Counted from the stretch's first letter, positions 1 to 8,809 are shown. The stretch: DNA of 64,000 nt from Oscillospiraceae bacterium (GCA_020024155.1 JAHHUE010000001.1:1-64000); one strand, 5' to 3'. Numbers and translations: made by a program. The notes: generated by a model not told the origin, from the letters alone.

Positions 1-348
1 ACTCAAATATTAGAAAAAAGTACCAGAAAAACCACTGCTATTGGCAAAGATAAAAATATAAATCACCACATTTATATATCTTTGATGATTATGTTGTTTC
101 TGATAACTTATTATTAAACATAAATGCAAAAAGCCTATTATCAATTACACTATTGATAGCTATAAAACTAATGCCGATAAATATTTTATAGTTATTTTTT
201 CATCCTAGTCAGCTCCTAATCCAGATGAATTTATGGAAATTTTAAAATATATTTTTAAAAACAAAACAAAAATAAATATGGTGTTTTTTATTATATTGAA
301 GAACTGACAATAAAAACAAACCACCCTGAATTTATAACCGTTAAGTAA
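1..348 (+). pseudogene. decayed 3' end of an unrecognised gene
   Basis: Protein-like sequence runs rightwards but hops between all three frames. One frame reads FDDYVVSDNLLLNINAKS from position 81. A second, from about 119, reads INYTIDSYKTNADKYFIVIF, meets a TAG at 206-208, then continues SAPNPDEFMEILKYIF. A third reads VFYYIEELTIKTNHPEFI and ends at a TAA at 346-348. The pieces follow each other in order and share the composition of real coding sequence, so at least two frameshifts and one stop have broken a gene whose 5' part lies outside the window. I do not recognise the family. A palindromic terminator follows directly. Chance open stretches in AT-rich DNA remain possible. Confidence 0.35.
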
Positions 349-354
349 AAATAA

Positions 355-380
355 AATCCACAGATTATAATCTGTGGATT
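355..380. terminator. bidirectional terminator after the two-component operon
   Basis: A perfect 13-bp palindrome (arms AATCCACAGATTA / TAATCTGTGGATT) has T-rich sequence on both sides. It lies 11 bases past the sensor kinase stop on the minus strand and 7 bases past the end of the decayed plus-strand gene. Confidence 0.8.
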
Positions 381-391
381 TTTTCATTAAA

Positions 392-1819
392 TTAAATTTC
401 AAACCAGAACTCACTGCCAAGACCTTCTTGACTGTTAACACCATATTCAAAATTATGGTTTTCCAAAATAGCCTTAACAATAGAAAGTCCCAAACCGGAA
501 CCTGTGCGTCCTTCGTCTTTTCTTGCACGATAATACTTATCAAAAATATATTTAATATCTTCTTCTTTTATGCCATCGCCAGAGTCATATACACTTACCC
601 TTGCTTTTCCATCTTCAAGTATTTTTATAGCAACTGTAACACGAGTATTAACCGGAGTATGTATCAACGCATTTGACACAAAGTTGTGTATTACTCTTTC
701 CATAAGCTGTGCGTCTGCAAATACATAAACAGTATCTGGTCCAACATAGCCTATTGATTTGCTTTCGCTTTCAGCTTTATGAGAATAAGTTTCAACAACA
801 TCTTGGCACATTTCTGCAATATTAAACTGCACAATATTCATTTTGTATGCACCTTGATTAAGTTTTGCATATTCAAGCACAGAACCAACCATATTTGATA
901 AACGGTCAGTTTCGTCAATTATTGTTGTAAGCTGTTGATTTCTTATTTCTTTATTATCACCAGTTATGTCTTTTATACTTTCGGCATACCCTTTAATTAT
1001 TGTAAGTGGAGTTCTCAAATCATGAGATATACTTGCAATAAGCTCTTTTTGTAAATTCTGACTTCGCTCTATTTCTTCTGTCATAAAGTTAAAGTCTTTT
1101 ACCAGATGACCTAATTCGTCTTCGCTTTTGAGTTCAACTTTAACATCATAATTACCCTTTGCAATTTCTTTTGTTGCATTTGATAACTTCATAATAGGTT
1201 GCAAAAACCAATTTGACGCAACTGCTGTAAATATAATTGCAATAAATACTGCTATTATTGAACCTGTCTGCAACTGAGTTGTAACAATTGATACAATTGA
1301 ATCTGTTCTAGTTATATTAGTAGAAACAATTATTGTGTAGGTATCATTATAAAATCTGCCTTTTATAGCTTGACGATTTCCCAATTCATCAACTAAATGT
1401 ATATTATAATTTGTTCTTGAACAATTTCGTACTTCTCTTCTCAAATTTTTAGCTTGAGCAGAATCAATTGTTCTCTGCTGTGTATGAAATCTGGAAGATG
1501 TGTCTTTTGCACCATGTAATTGACAAGCGTCACCAATACCCTCAAACAAAACTATGCCATTACCATCTTTGTCAGCAATTTCAATACAAACACCGGCACT
1601 TATAAATCTCGATATTTGATTAAGCGTATTTTCAGTAAAACCACCGTCAAGCTCTATTGCTGTAACAACTTTATCCATCATCTTTCCAAGTTCTGATTGT
1701 GTCATTGTATAGTACATTGGTTTAAACAATATTACTGCCATCAACCACATAAAAATAATAACAATCATACTTATAGATAACATCAGCATTGTGAGTTTTG
1801 CTCTTATACTGGTTTTCAT
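392..1819 (-). CDS. sensor histidine kinase (two-component system)
   Basis: Membrane sensor kinase of 475 residues that should autophosphorylate and pass phosphate to the response regulator encoded just upstream. A transmembrane helix at about residues 13-33 and a second at about 187-206 flank an extracytoplasmic sensor of about 150 residues. A HAMP linker (about 207-260), a HisKA domain with the phospho-acceptor H266 in SISHDLRTP, and a HATPase domain with N-, G1- and G2-type motifs (ending GSGLGLSIVK) follow. The sensor region has no domain I recognise, so the signal is unknown. The start has AAAGGAA nine bases upstream, 14 bases after the regulator stop, so the two are cotranscribed. Ordinary kinase architecture with nothing missing. 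Confidence 0.93.
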   Translation of the reverse strand: MKTSIRAKLTMLMLSISMIVIIFMWLMAVILFKPMYYTMTQSELGKMMDKVVTAIELDGGFTENTLNQISRFISAGVCIEIADKDGNGIVLFEGIGDACQLHGAKDTSSRFHTQQRTIDSAQAKNLRREVRNCSRTNYNIHLVDELGNRQAIKGRFYNDTYTIIVSTNITRTDSIVSIVTTQLQTGSIIAVFIAIIFTAVASNWFLQPIMKLSNATKEIAKGNYDVKVELKSEDELGHLVKDFNFMTEEIERSQNLQKELIASISHDLRTPLTIIKGYAESIKDITGDNKEIRNQQLTTIIDETDRLSNMVGSVLEYAKLNQGAYKMNIVQFNIAEMCQDVVETYSHKAESESKSIGYVGPDTVYVFADAQLMERVIHNFVSNALIHTPVNTRVTVAIKILEDGKARVSVYDSGDGIKEEDIKYIFDKYYRARKDEGRTGSGLGLSIVKAILENHNFEYGVNSQEGLGSEFWFEI

Positions 1820-1833
1820 CTTATAAAATTCCT

Positions 1834-2511
1834 TTATTCTTTTGGCTCAAATTTATATCCAACACCCCATACTGTTTCTATGCAGTCACGATATTCTTTA
1901 AGGTGACTACGCAACATTTTGATGTGTGTATCAACAGTTCTATCTTCGCCAAAATAATCATAGTTCCATACTTTGAGCAAAATTCTTTCTCTTGAAAGTG
2001 CAACACCTTTGTTTTGAACAAGACAAACAAGAAGGTCAAATTCTTTTGGTGTAACATTTATATATTCGCCTTTAATTTTAATACTATGGCTTGGAACATC
2101 AATAACCAAATCACCAAAAATATATTTTTCGTTATTTTCAGTCATCTCAGGATTAGCACGCATTGCAACAGCCTTTACTCTTGCCATAAGCTCTTTTGGT
2201 GAGAATGGTTTTACAACATAATCGTCTGTGCCAGCCTCAAACCCTGTAATTTTGTCATATTCTTCGCCTTTTGCAGAAAGAATAATAACCGGCGTTTTAA
2301 AACCACGGCTACGCATTTCTTTAAGGCAGGTAATACCATCCATAAAAGGCATCATAACATCAAGAATACACATATCAATATCACCTTTTGCAATGATATT
2401 AAGTGCTTCTATGCCGTCTTTTGCAAAATCAGTTTCATATCCTGCAACAGCTAAATATTGACCTATAAGTTCTCTTATTTTTGGTTCGTCATCTACAACT
2501 AAAATTTTCAT
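1834..2511 (-). CDS. OmpR/PhoB-family response regulator
   Basis: DNA-binding response regulator of 225 residues, partner of the kinase that follows. The receiver domain (about 1-115) has the acidic pair D7-D8, the phospho-acceptor D51 in CILDVMMP and the conserved lysine in DDYVVKPF. The C-terminal winged-helix domain (about 130-222) has the typical GVALSRERIL and RTVDTHIKMLRSHL helices, the latter being the recognition helix. It is the first gene of the pair. The promoter upstream has a good -10 but a poor -35 and carries a dyad and tandem repeats, which suggests activation or autoregulation by this family of protein. The regulated genes cannot be told from sequence. Confidence 0.94.
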   Translation of the reverse strand: MKILVVDDEPKIRELIGQYLAVAGYETDFAKDGIEALNIIAKGDIDMCILDVMMPFMDGITCLKEMRSRGFKTPVIILSAKGEEYDKITGFEAGTDDYVVKPFSPKELMARVKAVAMRANPEMTENNEKYIFGDLVIDVPSHSIKIKGEYINVTPKEFDLLVCLVQNKGVALSRERILLKVWNYDYFGEDRTVDTHIKMLRSHLKEYRDCIETVWGVGYKFEPKE

Positions 2512-2569
2512 AATCCAGAACCTCTCTATTTAATATTTAAACTTTTTTTACTATATTTATTATTCTACA

Positions 2570-2622
2570 ATTATACCATTTAATATAACTGTCATAAGTT
2601 ATGATTTTGTGAAATTGTGAAA
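2570..2622 (-). promoter_or_regulatory. probable activator-dependent promoter of the two-component operon
   Basis: A TATAAT -10 box lies at 2570-2575, read on minus, while the -35 position 17 bases away (CTTATG) is poor. That position lies inside a 13-base dyad, TCATAAGTTATGA (2592-2604). Next to it is a tandem direct repeat of TTTCACA with an 8-base period (2608-2622). Operator-like elements replacing a -35 are typical of regulated promoters; that this regulator binds here is inference. Confidence 0.45.
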
Positions 2623-2706
2623 TTTTTTATACATTCAAATATTACCAATCAAAAAACATTTTAAAATTATAATAATTATAATTTTAAAAAATATTTGATA
2701 ATACAA

Positions 2707-2748
2707 AAACAGCAACCATAAGTTTTTTATTTCTTATGATTGCTGTTT
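2707..2748 (-). terminator. terminator after the DEAD-box helicase
   Basis: Inverted repeat AAACAGCAACCATAAG / CTTATGATTGCTGTTT (one mismatch) with a T-rich loop, 14 bases past the helicase stop and followed by T-rich DNA on the minus strand. Confidence 0.75.
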
Positions 2749-2761
2749 TAATCACTTCTTA

Positions 2762-4252
2762 TTATTTAGCAATAACTTTTTTGCCTCTTATTTTTGTACC
2801 ATTTACACTATGCACAACAACATCTTTGTATTTCATTGGCACTTCAACAGTTGTATGGTTATCACCAATTTTTATTGCCCCTATTTCACTGCCTTTAATT
2901 CCACTTTCGCCGGCAACTGCACCAACAATCTGTTTTGGAGAAACATTTTGTTTTCTGCCAATCGAAAGTCTCATAGCATACATATCAGAATTTGTTTTAT
3001 TTTCATCTGACTTTTTCTTTCTGTCAGATTTATCTCTTCTGTCAGGTCTGTTTTTGCTGTGTTTTTCTTTGCAAAATGCCTTTTCTTTTCTTCTGTCTTT
3101 GCGTTCTTTTCTGCCATTTTCTTTTTCAACTTCAAAACCTTTCAATTCAAGTGGCTGAATATCAGATTTTGTAGCACGAATAATATCTCTTATAAGCACA
3201 TCCTGTCTTTTACCTTGGCAAAGTGTAAAGCTAACACCTTCTTTACCTGCACGACCTGTTCTGCCAATACGGTGAACATAATATTCTGTCTGTGTTGGAA
3301 TATCATAGTTAATAACTGCATCAACATTATTTACATCAATACCACGAGCAGCAACATCAGTTGCAATAAGCATATTAGCTTTGCCTTTTCTAAAAGCAGC
3401 CATAACTTTATCGCGTTCTCTTTGACGCATATCTCCATGCAAGCCTTCTGCCATAATGCCTTTTTCCTGCAAACTTGCTGTAAGTTCATCAACCATTTTC
3501 TTTGTATTGCAGAAAACAATTGAAAGATTTATATTATAAAGTTCAAGCAATTTGCAAAGAACATCTGATTTTTTACCTTTTGGACACTCAATATAATACT
3601 GTTTAATTGTATCAACTGTCATTTGTGACTTTTTAACTTCAACAAGCTGTGGTTCTTTTTGATACTGGTCAACAATATCCATTATTTCTTTTGGCATAGT
3701 TGCAGAAAAAAGAACAGTTTGTCTTTCTTCTGGTACTGCTTTTAAAACAGTTTCTATATCTTCACGAAATCCCATATTAAGCATTTCATCAGCTTCATCA
3801 AGAACAATCATTTTTAGATTAGAAAGTTTTAAAGCTTTTCTGCGAATAAGGTCCATAACTCTGCCAGGAGTGCCAACAACAATTTGACAACCTTGTCTTA
3901 AAAGTGGAATTTGTCTGCCAAGAGGCTGTCCACCATATATAGCCAATGTTTTTATGCCATGTGTAAATTTTGTAAGTTTTCTGATTTCTCCACAAGCCTG
4001 CATTGCCAACTCTCTTGTTGGACAAAGAACCAGAACCTGTGTATATTTTTTATTCATTTCAGGGTCAATTGCATTTATAGCAGGAACACCAAAAGCAACT
4101 GTTTTACCGCTGCCTGTTTGGCTTTTGCCTATTACATCTTTGCCATCAAGTATAAGTGGAATAGCTTTTTGCTGAATTTCTGTAAGTTGTGTAAAGCCCA
4201 TATCTTCAAGGGCTCTTTTTATTGAATTTGATATATTAAAATTAAGTTCCAT
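2762..4252 (-). CDS. DEAD-box RNA helicase with DbpA-type RNA-binding domain
   Basis: ATP-dependent RNA helicase of 496 residues, likely in ribosome assembly or mRNA unwinding in the cytoplasm. The core shows the Q motif (Q28), Walker A (GKSQTGSGKT, 42-51), DEAD in VLDEADEMLNMGF, SAT, and the second RecA domain with HRIGRTGRAG. A very basic linker (about 375-420, rich in KERKDRRK) leads to a C-terminal domain (about 425-496, starting MRLSIGRKQNVSPKQI) that matches the DbpA RNA-binding fold found in DbpA and CsdA/DeaD. Which of these it equals is unclear, so no symbol is given. It stands alone between its own promoter and terminator. Confidence 0.92.
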   Translation of the reverse strand: MELNFNISNSIKRALEDMGFTQLTEIQQKAIPLILDGKDVIGKSQTGSGKTVAFGVPAINAIDPEMNKKYTQVLVLCPTRELAMQACGEIRKLTKFTHGIKTLAIYGGQPLGRQIPLLRQGCQIVVGTPGRVMDLIRRKALKLSNLKMIVLDEADEMLNMGFREDIETVLKAVPEERQTVLFSATMPKEIMDIVDQYQKEPQLVEVKKSQMTVDTIKQYYIECPKGKKSDVLCKLLELYNINLSIVFCNTKKMVDELTASLQEKGIMAEGLHGDMRQRERDKVMAAFRKGKANMLIATDVAARGIDVNNVDAVINYDIPTQTEYYVHRIGRTGRAGKEGVSFTLCQGKRQDVLIRDIIRATKSDIQPLELKGFEVEKENGRKERKDRRKEKAFCKEKHSKNRPDRRDKSDRKKKSDENKTNSDMYAMRLSIGRKQNVSPKQIVGAVAGESGIKGSEIGAIKIGDNHTTVEVPMKYKDVVVHSVNGTKIRGKKVIAK

Positions 4253-4339
4253 TAAAACCTCATATCTTTTTGGTTACTGTATAAAATTATAACTGCAAGC
4301 AACCAATAACAGTTATAAATGATGTACGCACATTTTTTA

Positions 4340-4368
4340 AGTGTACAATAATTTTACATAAATGTAAA
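4340..4368 (-). promoter_or_regulatory. helicase promoter and structured leader
   Basis: On minus, TTTACA and TACACT are separated by 17 bases. The resulting 5' leader of about 80 bases contains a hairpin (ATAACTG ... CAGTTAT, 4293-4320). The -35 itself sits in a palindrome TTTACATAAATGTAAA (4353-4368). Leaders with stems are common on cold-induced helicase mRNAs, but function here is inference. Confidence 0.55.
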
Positions 4369-4373
4369 GAAAA

Positions 4374-4412
4374 ATCTGCTCTGAAAGTAAAAAATGCCTC
4401 TCACGAGCAGAT
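4374..4412 (-). terminator. weak terminator after plsY
   Basis: Stem ATCTGCTC / GAGCAGAT with a long 23-base loop, followed on minus by TTTTTCTTT. It lies 12 bases past the plsY stop and overlaps the region just upstream of the helicase promoter. Confidence 0.5.
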
Positions 4413-4423
4413 AATTTTAATTT

Positions 4424-5122
4424 TTATTTTTTATCTTTACCAAATCTGTATTCTGTTCCGTTCATAAGCCTTTTTATGTTTGCTCTATGTGTCCACACAA
4501 TAATTGAAGGGAAAGCAATTGATGCAATAAGGTTTGGCACAGATACGGTTTTGGTAATCCAGAAATATGCAAGTGTTATAAAAAAGTATGATGAACTGCC
4601 AATTATTGAGCCTAATGATACAATTTTTGTTGTAAAAACAATAATAAAGAAAATGCTCAATGCAAGGCATAGTGTAATTGGAGTTGCTGCAATAAGACTG
4701 CCTGCAACAACGCTTACACCTTTACCGCCTTTAAAGTTGAAAAAACAAGGATAAATATGTCCAATAAAACTGCCTGCGACTGCCAAATAGATAGCAATTT
4801 CCATATATAAGTTTTGTGAGTAATGAAACTCTCTGCCAAAAATACTAAAACTGTTTATTGCTTCTGGTAAAAATTGACTAGAAGTAAACATCATTCTTGC
4901 AACAAGTACAGAGATAGCACCTTTAAGCACATCTCCGGTAATTGTTAATACAGCTGCTTTTTTACCAAAAGTACGCAAAACATTTGTCATCCCTGCATTT
5001 CCTGAGCCAAAAGTTCTTATATCTTTCTTGTAAATACCCTTGCTAACTATAACTGCAAAAGATAATGAACCCAAAAGATAAGAAACAACAAATACTATAA
5101 TCCATTTTAAAAAAACAGGCAT
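4424..5122 (-). CDS. plsY: glycerol-3-phosphate acyltransferase PlsY
   Basis: Integral membrane acyltransferase of 232 residues that transfers an acyl group from acyl-phosphate to glycerol 3-phosphate, the first step of phospholipid synthesis. The acyl-phosphate is made by PlsX, encoded in this window at 27.7-28.7 kb. The PlsY loop signatures are visible: GSLSFAVIVSK near residues 18-28, FGSGNAGMTNVLR near 38-50, and FNFKGGKGVSV near 127-137. Hydrophobic helices fill the rest. It is somewhat longer than the usual 200 residues because of an inserted stretch (about 78-108) between helices. Its ATG overlaps the der stop by one base (TAATG), indicating translational coupling. Confidence 0.95.
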   Translation of the reverse strand: MPVFLKWIIVFVVSYLLGSLSFAVIVSKGIYKKDIRTFGSGNAGMTNVLRTFGKKAAVLTITGDVLKGAISVLVARMMFTSSQFLPEAINSFSIFGREFHYSQNLYMEIAIYLAVAGSFIGHIYPCFFNFKGGKGVSVVAGSLIAATPITLCLALSIFFIIVFTTKIVSLGSIIGSSSYFFITLAYFWITKTVSVPNLIASIAFPSIIVWTHRANIKRLMNGTEYRFGKDKK

Positions 5123-6447
5123 TAGTTATCACCTCTTTCACGGATTATAAGTTTAATTGGTGTACCCTCTAATCCAAATACTTCTCTTATTTGGTTTTCT
5201 ATATATCTTTGATATGAGAAATGGAACAAATCTTTCTTATTGCAGAAAGCAACAAATGTTGGTGGTCTTGTTCCAATTTGTGTCATATAGTAAATTTTAA
5301 GGCGTTTACCTTTATCACTTGGTGGTTGAACACGCTGAACAGCTCTTGCAAGAATATCGTTTAAAACACCTGTTGTTGTTCTAAATGAGTTTTGGTCATC
5401 AACAAATTTAATAAGTTCAAAAAGTTTATCAATTCTTTGACCTGTTTTTGCAGAGATAAAGATAATAGGAGCGTAAGACATAAATGAAAAATCTTCCATA
5501 AGTTTTTTACGCATTTTATCCATTGTTTTATCGTCTTTTTCAACTGCGTCCCATTTATTAACGGCAATTATACAAGCTTTGCCTTGTTCGTGAGCAAAAC
5601 CTGCAACTTTTGAGTCTTGTTCAGTAAATCCAACAGTACCGTCAATCATAATAACACAAACATTACTGCGTTCTACTGCTGCAAGTGCACGGATAACCGA
5701 AAAGCGTTCAACACCTTCTTCAACGTTACCGCGTTTACGCATACCTGCTGTATCTGTAAAAATAAATTTACCATATTTATTTTCAACATAGCTGTCAACA
5801 GCATCTCTTGTTGTACCACTTTCATCACGAACAATCATTCTTTCTTCGCCGATGATTTTATTTATAAGACTTGATTTACCAACATTTGGTCTGCCGATAA
5901 CTGCAACAGATATTTTGTCGTCATTATCTTCTGTTTCTTCTTCTGAAAAGTCAATATGTTTAAAACATTCATCAAGAATATCACCTGTACCGTGACCATG
6001 AACAGAAGAAACCGGAAATGGGTCGCCCAAACCTAATGAGTAAAACTCATATATATCGTCAGGAACTTTACCAACAGAGTCACATTTATTAACAACAAGA
6101 ATAACTGGTTTTCCACTTCTCAAAAGCATAGTTGCAACATCATAGTCGTTTGCTGTAACCCCTGTACGAATATCTGTTACAAACAAAATAACCTGAGCTG
6201 TGTCAATAGCTATCTGTGCTTGGTCTTTGATATGTCTTAAAATGCTATTATCATTTTTAGGTTCAATACCACCTGTATCAACAAGCAAAAACTCTTTATC
6301 AAGCCATGAACCCTCAGCGTAAATTCTATCCCTTGTAACACCAGGAGTGTCTTCTACAATGCTTATACGCTGACCTATAATTTTATTGAAAAGTGTTGAT
6401 TTACCAACATTTGGTCTGCCAACAATTGCAATAATTGGTTTTGCCAT
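5122..6447 (-). CDS. der: ribosome-assembly GTPase Der (EngA)
   Basis: GTPase of 441 residues with two tandem G domains, needed for late maturation of the 50S subunit. The first P-loop is GRPNVGKST (10-18) with DTPG and NKCD. The second is GRPNVGKSS near 185-193 with DTAG and NKWD. A KH-like C-terminal domain follows, with IGTRPPTFVAFCN and GLEGTPIKLIIR near the end. Length and all G motifs match the family. It lies between the DUF512 radical-SAM gene and plsY with gaps of 3 and -1 bases, an arrangement familiar from many Clostridia. Confidence 0.97.
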   Translation of the reverse strand: MAKPIIAIVGRPNVGKSTLFNKIIGQRISIVEDTPGVTRDRIYAEGSWLDKEFLLVDTGGIEPKNDNSILRHIKDQAQIAIDTAQVILFVTDIRTGVTANDYDVATMLLRSGKPVILVVNKCDSVGKVPDDIYEFYSLGLGDPFPVSSVHGHGTGDILDECFKHIDFSEEETEDNDDKISVAVIGRPNVGKSSLINKIIGEERMIVRDESGTTRDAVDSYVENKYGKFIFTDTAGMRKRGNVEEGVERFSVIRALAAVERSNVCVIMIDGTVGFTEQDSKVAGFAHEQGKACIIAVNKWDAVEKDDKTMDKMRKKLMEDFSFMSYAPIIFISAKTGQRIDKLFELIKFVDDQNSFRTTTGVLNDILARAVQRVQPPSDKGKRLKIYYMTQIGTRPPTFVAFCNKKDLFHFSYQRYIENQIREVFGLEGTPIKLIIRERGDN

Positions 6448-6450
6448 ACA

Positions 6451-7764
6451 CTACACCTCTTTCATTATTCCAGACAGCAAATCATAGCCGTCGTTTGTAA
6501 ATAGTTCAATTTTTGTGTTCAATTTTTCCTCTAATTCAGGAACTGTCATATCATCAAGAAAAACATCTGCATTATCGCTTAATACATCTTTGCACAAGCA
6601 AAGTCTGTCTGTTTTAAGATTTCCTTTTAGCTGGTCAGCAAAATCTGTACCGGTAAGCAATCCTGTTACTGAAACATTTCCGCCAAAGAAATTATTTTTT
6701 ATTTTATGAACATATATTTTTAATTTATCGCCATATTTTTCCATAGCCATATCAACCATACTACAAAGAACAGGATAAAAACTTTCTCCGGTTGCAATAT
6801 CAACGGCAACCGCTTCTTTTATTGTTTCGTGATAGTCCATATCAGCAATAAAATTATCAATAAATGTTCTAACCATACCAACACCGTTTTCTATCTGAGG
6901 AAAACCTTCATAGTATTCTTCTTCCGGTATAGGCATTTTTGCGTTAAGATAAAATTCATCAGAAAGATATACAAGGCGAGTTCCGTGTTTTTCGTAAAAA
7001 TCTTTTGTAGCCTCTGCCACAAGTTCAATTACTTTTCTGCAACCTTCGCCATCAAATATTTCTGCTTTTGCAAGCCCTTCACGATATCTTGTAATTCCTA
7101 TTGGAACAATTGAAACACTTTGAACATTTGGATATAGGCTTTGCAAATCTTTAATTGTTTTTTCAAGCTCTTTACCGTCATTAACACCCTTACAAAGAAC
7201 TATTTGACAGTTCATTTTTATATCAGCTTCTGCAAATCCACGCATTCTGTCCATAATTTCTGCTGCGTGAGGATTTTTCATCATAGCAACTCTAAGTTCT
7301 GGGTTGGTTGTATGCACAGAAATATTTATTGGAGAAATTCTAACCTTTTTAATTCTGTCATACTCTTTTTCTGTAAGATTAGTAAGAGTTATATAGTTGC
7401 CAAATAAAAATGACAATCTTTCATCATCATCTTTAAAGTAAAGAGATTCACGCATACCTTTTGGCAGTTGGTCAATAAAGCAGAACATACATTTATTTTT
7501 ACAATAATGATGCTTGTCTATAAGATAGGTGTCAAATTCCAGCCCTAATGGTGTATATTCGTCTTTGCCTATTATAGTGACACTTTTATCTTCTCCATTT
7601 TCTGCAACAAGAGAGATTTTAAGGTTTTTATTAGCCTGATAAAATTGCAAATCAAGCATATCGTTTATCTCTTCTCCGTTTATGAGTTTGAGAGTATCGC
7701 CTGGCTTGATGTTATATTGCTCAGCCAAAGAACCTGCCATAATTCCTTTTATTTTTACAGCCAT
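6451..7764 (-). CDS. DUF512 radical-SAM protein with PDZ-like domain
   Basis: Member of the DUF512 family, 437 residues. A PDZ-like segment (about 1-65, with GSLAEQYNIKPGD) precedes a radical-SAM cluster motif C88-x3-C92-x2-C95 in CKNKCMFCFIDQLPKG. The DUF512 C-terminal region follows, with NNFFGGNVSVTGLLTG and LDDMTVPELE. The family occurs next to der in Clostridia, but its reaction is unknown to me. The position suggests a link to ribosome assembly or RNA modification; that is inference. The AGGAGG ribosome-binding site fixes the start. Confidence 0.9.
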   Translation of the reverse strand: MAVKIKGIMAGSLAEQYNIKPGDTLKLINGEEINDMLDLQFYQANKNLKISLVAENGEDKSVTIIGKDEYTPLGLEFDTYLIDKHHYCKNKCMFCFIDQLPKGMRESLYFKDDDERLSFLFGNYITLTNLTEKEYDRIKKVRISPINISVHTTNPELRVAMMKNPHAAEIMDRMRGFAEADIKMNCQIVLCKGVNDGKELEKTIKDLQSLYPNVQSVSIVPIGITRYREGLAKAEIFDGEGCRKVIELVAEATKDFYEKHGTRLVYLSDEFYLNAKMPIPEEEYYEGFPQIENGVGMVRTFIDNFIADMDYHETIKEAVAVDIATGESFYPVLCSMVDMAMEKYGDKLKIYVHKIKNNFFGGNVSVTGLLTGTDFADQLKGNLKTDRLCLCKDVLSDNADVFLDDMTVPELEEKLNTKIELFTNDGYDLLSGIMKEV

Positions 7765-7889
7765 TTAAAACCTCCTGCAAAACTATAAAAACTATAATAG
7801 GTATAATATGTATACAAACAATATTGGCATATTATCCTAATTTAATATTGTATCATATATTTAAAAAAATTACCATAAAATCTGCAAAT

Positions 7890-7920
7890 AAAAAAGGGTG
7901 GAGTTTAAAACTCTACCCTT
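7890..7920 (-). terminator. terminator after rpmF
   Basis: Strong stem AAGGGTAGAGTTT / AAACTCCACCCTT followed on minus by TTTTATTTG. It lies 18 bases past the rpmF stop, separating rpmF from the DUF512 gene. Confidence 0.85.
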
Positions 7921-7938
7921 TAAATCTGTTAAATTAAA

Positions 7939-8121
7939 TTAAGCTTCTTTTTTGATTACAGCTTTGCCTTTGTAGTAACCACAGCTTTTGCAAACTTTAT
8001 GTGGAAGTGTTAATTCACCACATTGAGCACATTTAACAAATGATGGTGCAGATAATTTCCATACGGAAGAACGTCTTTTATCTCTTCTTGCTTTTGAAAC
8101 TTTTCTCTTTGGTACTGCCAT
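7939..8121 (-). CDS. rpmF: 50S ribosomal protein L32
   Basis: Small basic ribosomal protein of 60 residues. It begins AVPKRKVSKARRDKRRS and carries the zinc-ribbon cysteines CAQCGELTLPHKVCKSCG, so it is the zinc-binding form of L32. It lies 15 bases after the DUF177 gene, the conserved bacterial order. The ribosome-binding site is GAGGAGG. Confidence 0.98.
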   Translation of the reverse strand: MAVPKRKVSKARRDKRRSSVWKLSAPSFVKCAQCGELTLPHKVCKSCGYYKGKAVIKKEA

Positions 8122-8136
8122 TCTTTAGCACCTCCT

Positions 8137-8640
8137 CTAATTATCATCGTCTTGTAATAATTGTTTTAATACTAATAACCTTGGGTCAATCTGTTGTGAT
8201 TGACAGTTGCAATTTTCCTCTTTGGGTCTGCCACAATACTGACATAGCCCCTGACAATCTTCTTTGCACAATAATGCAGTTGGGATTTGTAAGGATAATT
8301 CTTGCAGTACAAGCTGTTTTACGTCAAGTGTGTTATCACTGCTTACAGGTATTTCTGGGTCCGGCTGTGTGAGGATATCCGGTGTAACCACAAATTCCTG
8401 AGAGAAGTTAAATTCTCTGCTAAACAGCTTTAAACATCTTGCACAGCTACATTGTGCTTCTGCTTGCACAGTGAGCTTTATAAATGTTTCTTCGTTGCCT
8501 TTATGAAGATTTAAAACTGCCTTAACAGGTTTTAAAAATTCAACATCGTAGCCCACATTTTCTGTGCTGAAATCAAATTCCAACTCAAGCTGTTTATCAT
8601 TTTCTTCCCTTTGGAAGATTTTATTGAGATTAACTAACAT
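8137..8640 (-). CDS. DUF177 (YceD) family protein
   Basis: Cytoplasmic protein of 167 residues of the DUF177/YceD family, which lies next to rpmF across bacteria and in plants is linked to 23S rRNA accumulation. The core pair of cysteines is seen in CSCARCLK (about 103-110). The C-terminus has a second cluster, CKEDCQGLCQYCGRPKEE, followed by CNC, consistent with a metal-binding tail. AAGAGGTG lies upstream of the ATG. A near-perfect promoter just upstream drives this gene and rpmF. Confidence 0.92.
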   Translation of the reverse strand: MLVNLNKIFQREENDKQLELEFDFSTENVGYDVEFLKPVKAVLNLHKGNEETFIKLTVQAEAQCSCARCLKLFSREFNFSQEFVVTPDILTQPDPEIPVSSDNTLDVKQLVLQELSLQIPTALLCKEDCQGLCQYCGRPKEENCNCQSQQIDPRLLVLKQLLQDDDN

Positions 8641-8666
8641 AAAGCACCTCTTTAGGTCACTTAATT

Positions 8667-8695
8667 ATTATATAGACCTTTACCTTTTTTGTCAA
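8667..8695 (-). promoter_or_regulatory. consensus promoter for DUF177-rpmF
   Basis: On minus, TTGACA, a 17-base spacer, then TATAAT: a perfect housekeeping sigma promoter, as expected for ribosomal protein genes. The start of transcription should fall about 20 bases before the DUF177 ATG. Confidence 0.85.
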
Positions 8696-8742
8696 GGATA
8701 TTTTTACTTTTTTATTTTGTTTAATGGTTATTTTTAACAATA

Positions 8743-8781
8743 AATTAGTGCAGTAATCTAAAAACAGATACTGCACTAATT
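8743..8781 (-). terminator. terminator after the small P-loop gene
   Basis: Perfect 13-bp stem AATTAGTGCAGTA / TACTGCACTAATT followed on minus by AATTTATTGTT. It separates the P-loop gene from the DUF177 promoter. Confidence 0.75.
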
Positions 8782-8809
8782 ATACTGTCTTTTTTATTAT
8801 AATTTTATA

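Noticed and set aside
3059-3523. 154-residue plus-strand ORF inside the helicase gene
   Set aside because: Antisense shadow of the helicase with low-complexity F/C/N composition and no ribosome-binding site.
4750-5122. PlsY as two genes because of its unusual length
   Set aside because: The frame is continuous and all three family loops are present in order; the extra residues are a simple loop insertion.
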